DNA of 6,204 bases. Source: Flavobacteriales bacterium. Its GTDB lineage: Bacteria; Bacteroidota; Bacteroidia; Flavobacteriales; PHOS-HE28. Within the stretch, counting starts at the first letter, position 1, and each line of letters opens with the position of its first letter. The notes below the pieces were generated by a model. The model searched no databases. It was not told the DNA's origin and saw only the letters and a list, made by a program, of their open reading frames with translations. Where the stretch lies: assembly GCA_008016945.1 (NCBI GenBank), contig SSGN01000234.1, positions 1 through 6,204 of the forward strand. The letters run 5' to 3'. The translations under genes and the position numbers were made by a program. Of the stretch, positions 5,884 through 6,204 are shown in pieces.

Positions 5884-6204
5884 AGGATGGCCTGCCCGAT
5901 CTTCTCGCCGCGCTCGTAGACGACATGCGCGCGGCCGACGATCAGCGGATCGAGGTTGCCGATGCGCTGTACATCCTTGTTGGCATAGGGCAGCTTGTGC
6001 AGGATGTAGCGCAGTGCATTGAGGCGCGCGCGCTTCTTGCAGTCCGACTTGATCACCGTCCACGGTGCATCGGCGGTGTCGGTGTGGAAGAACATCGCCT
6101 CCTTCGCCCGTGTGTAGTCTTCCCACTTGTCGAGCGAGGCCATGTCGATCGGCGACAGCTTCCACTGCTTGAGCGGGTGCACCTTGCGCTCCTTGAAGCG
6201 GCGG
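5880..6204 (-). CDS. ppk2: Polyphosphate kinase 2 (PPK2), C-terminal part, 5' end off window
   Basis: PPK2 enzymes transfer phosphate between polyphosphate and nucleoside di- or monophosphates in the cytoplasm. The visible 107 codons (in frame from 6203) carry the family's conserved C-terminal block: KQWKLSPIDMASLDKWEDY, then TRAKEAMFFHTDT, APWTVIKSDCKKRARLNALR and YILHKLPY. A basic tail follows, ending VVYERGEKIGQAIL. The Walker A and lid motifs and the start lie to the right of the window, so the class (ADP- or AMP-phosphorylating) cannot be judged, although the sequence style resembles single-domain class I enzymes. An apparent start at 6182 is an internal GTG valine, since RRFKERK continues the same frame upstream. 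The stop TGA (5880-5882) overlaps the ATG of the diguanylate cyclase, indicating one mRNA and translational coupling. Confidence 0.93.
   Translation of the reverse strand, partial: RRFKERKVHPLKQWKLSPIDMASLDKWEDYTRAKEAMFFHTDTADAPWTVIKSDCKKRARLNALRYILHKLPYANKDVQRIGNLDPLIVGRAHVVYERGEKIGQAIL

Noticed and set aside
2926..5919. A 997-codon open frame on the plus strand, antisense to the diguanylate cyclase and metallophosphoesterase genes
   Set aside because: It lies opposite two genes with complete catalytic motifs. Its product is an Asp/Ala/Val/Arg-rich string with no domain I recognise. Long antisense frames without stops are expected in GC-rich codon usage.
3697..6165. An 822-aa version of the diguanylate cyclase starting at 6165
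   Set aside because: The extra 94 residues would overlap the conserved PPK2 C-terminus in another frame and look like a frame shadow. The start at 5883 gives a proper signal peptide and an ATGA junction.
5880..6182. A complete small 100-aa protein starting at 6182
   Set aside because: The start is an internal GTG valine; the frame is open to the window edge and continues PPK2 sequence, so it is a fragment of a larger gene.
1..6204. Mobile elements, CRISPR arrays, tRNA or rRNA genes
   Set aside because: No transposase, regularly spaced repeats, cloverleaf or rRNA-like sequence was seen on either strand.

Overview
The window is about 6.2 kb of GC-rich, gene-dense bacterial chromosome, and every gene I can support lies on the minus strand. 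I read it from high coordinate to low. High GC, tight operon packing and the style of the proteins (a PPK2 with the KLSPIDMASLDKWEDYTRAKE signature, a short SixA-type phosphatase, a PAS/GGDEF sensor) suggest a betaproteobacterium, probably of the Rhodocyclales (Azonexus/Dechloromonas/Accumulibacter-like). That placement is an inference from remembered homologues, not a search.

Layout in transcription order: (1) the C-terminal 107 codons of a PPK2-family polyphosphate kinase, running in from the right edge. (2) A 728-aa membrane-anchored diguanylate cyclase with signal peptide, periplasmic SBP_bac_3 domain, one TM helix, two PAS domains and GGDEF; its ATG overlaps the ppk2 stop as ATGA. (3) A 48-bp gap holding a PHO-box-like direct repeat and a perfect 11-bp hairpin that contains the next start codon. 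(4) A 271-aa metallophosphoesterase of the LpxH-like superfamily, whose motifs fit the PlcP phospholipase-C branch better than true LpxH. (5) A 395-aa GT4 glycosyltransferase overlapping it by 13 bp. (6) An 80-bp gap with a hairpin and a weak promoter candidate. (7) A SixA-type phosphohistidine phosphatase. (8) A 119-bp gap with a nested inverted repeat and a short direct repeat. (9) The first 326 codons of an M48 metalloprotease lipoprotein with a Tat-like signal, running off the left edge.

The most interesting reading is a phosphorus-economy locus. A metallophosphoesterase directly followed by a GT4 enzyme resembles the plcP-agt pair that replaces phospholipids with glycolipids during phosphate starvation in alphaproteobacteria and marine bacteria. 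Here it sits behind a 12-of-14 PHO-box match and next to a polyphosphate kinase that is translationally coupled to a c-di-GMP sensor enzyme. SixA and the M48 protease look like separate transcription units of general envelope/signalling function. No tRNA, rRNA, CRISPR, insertion sequence or other mobile element was seen.
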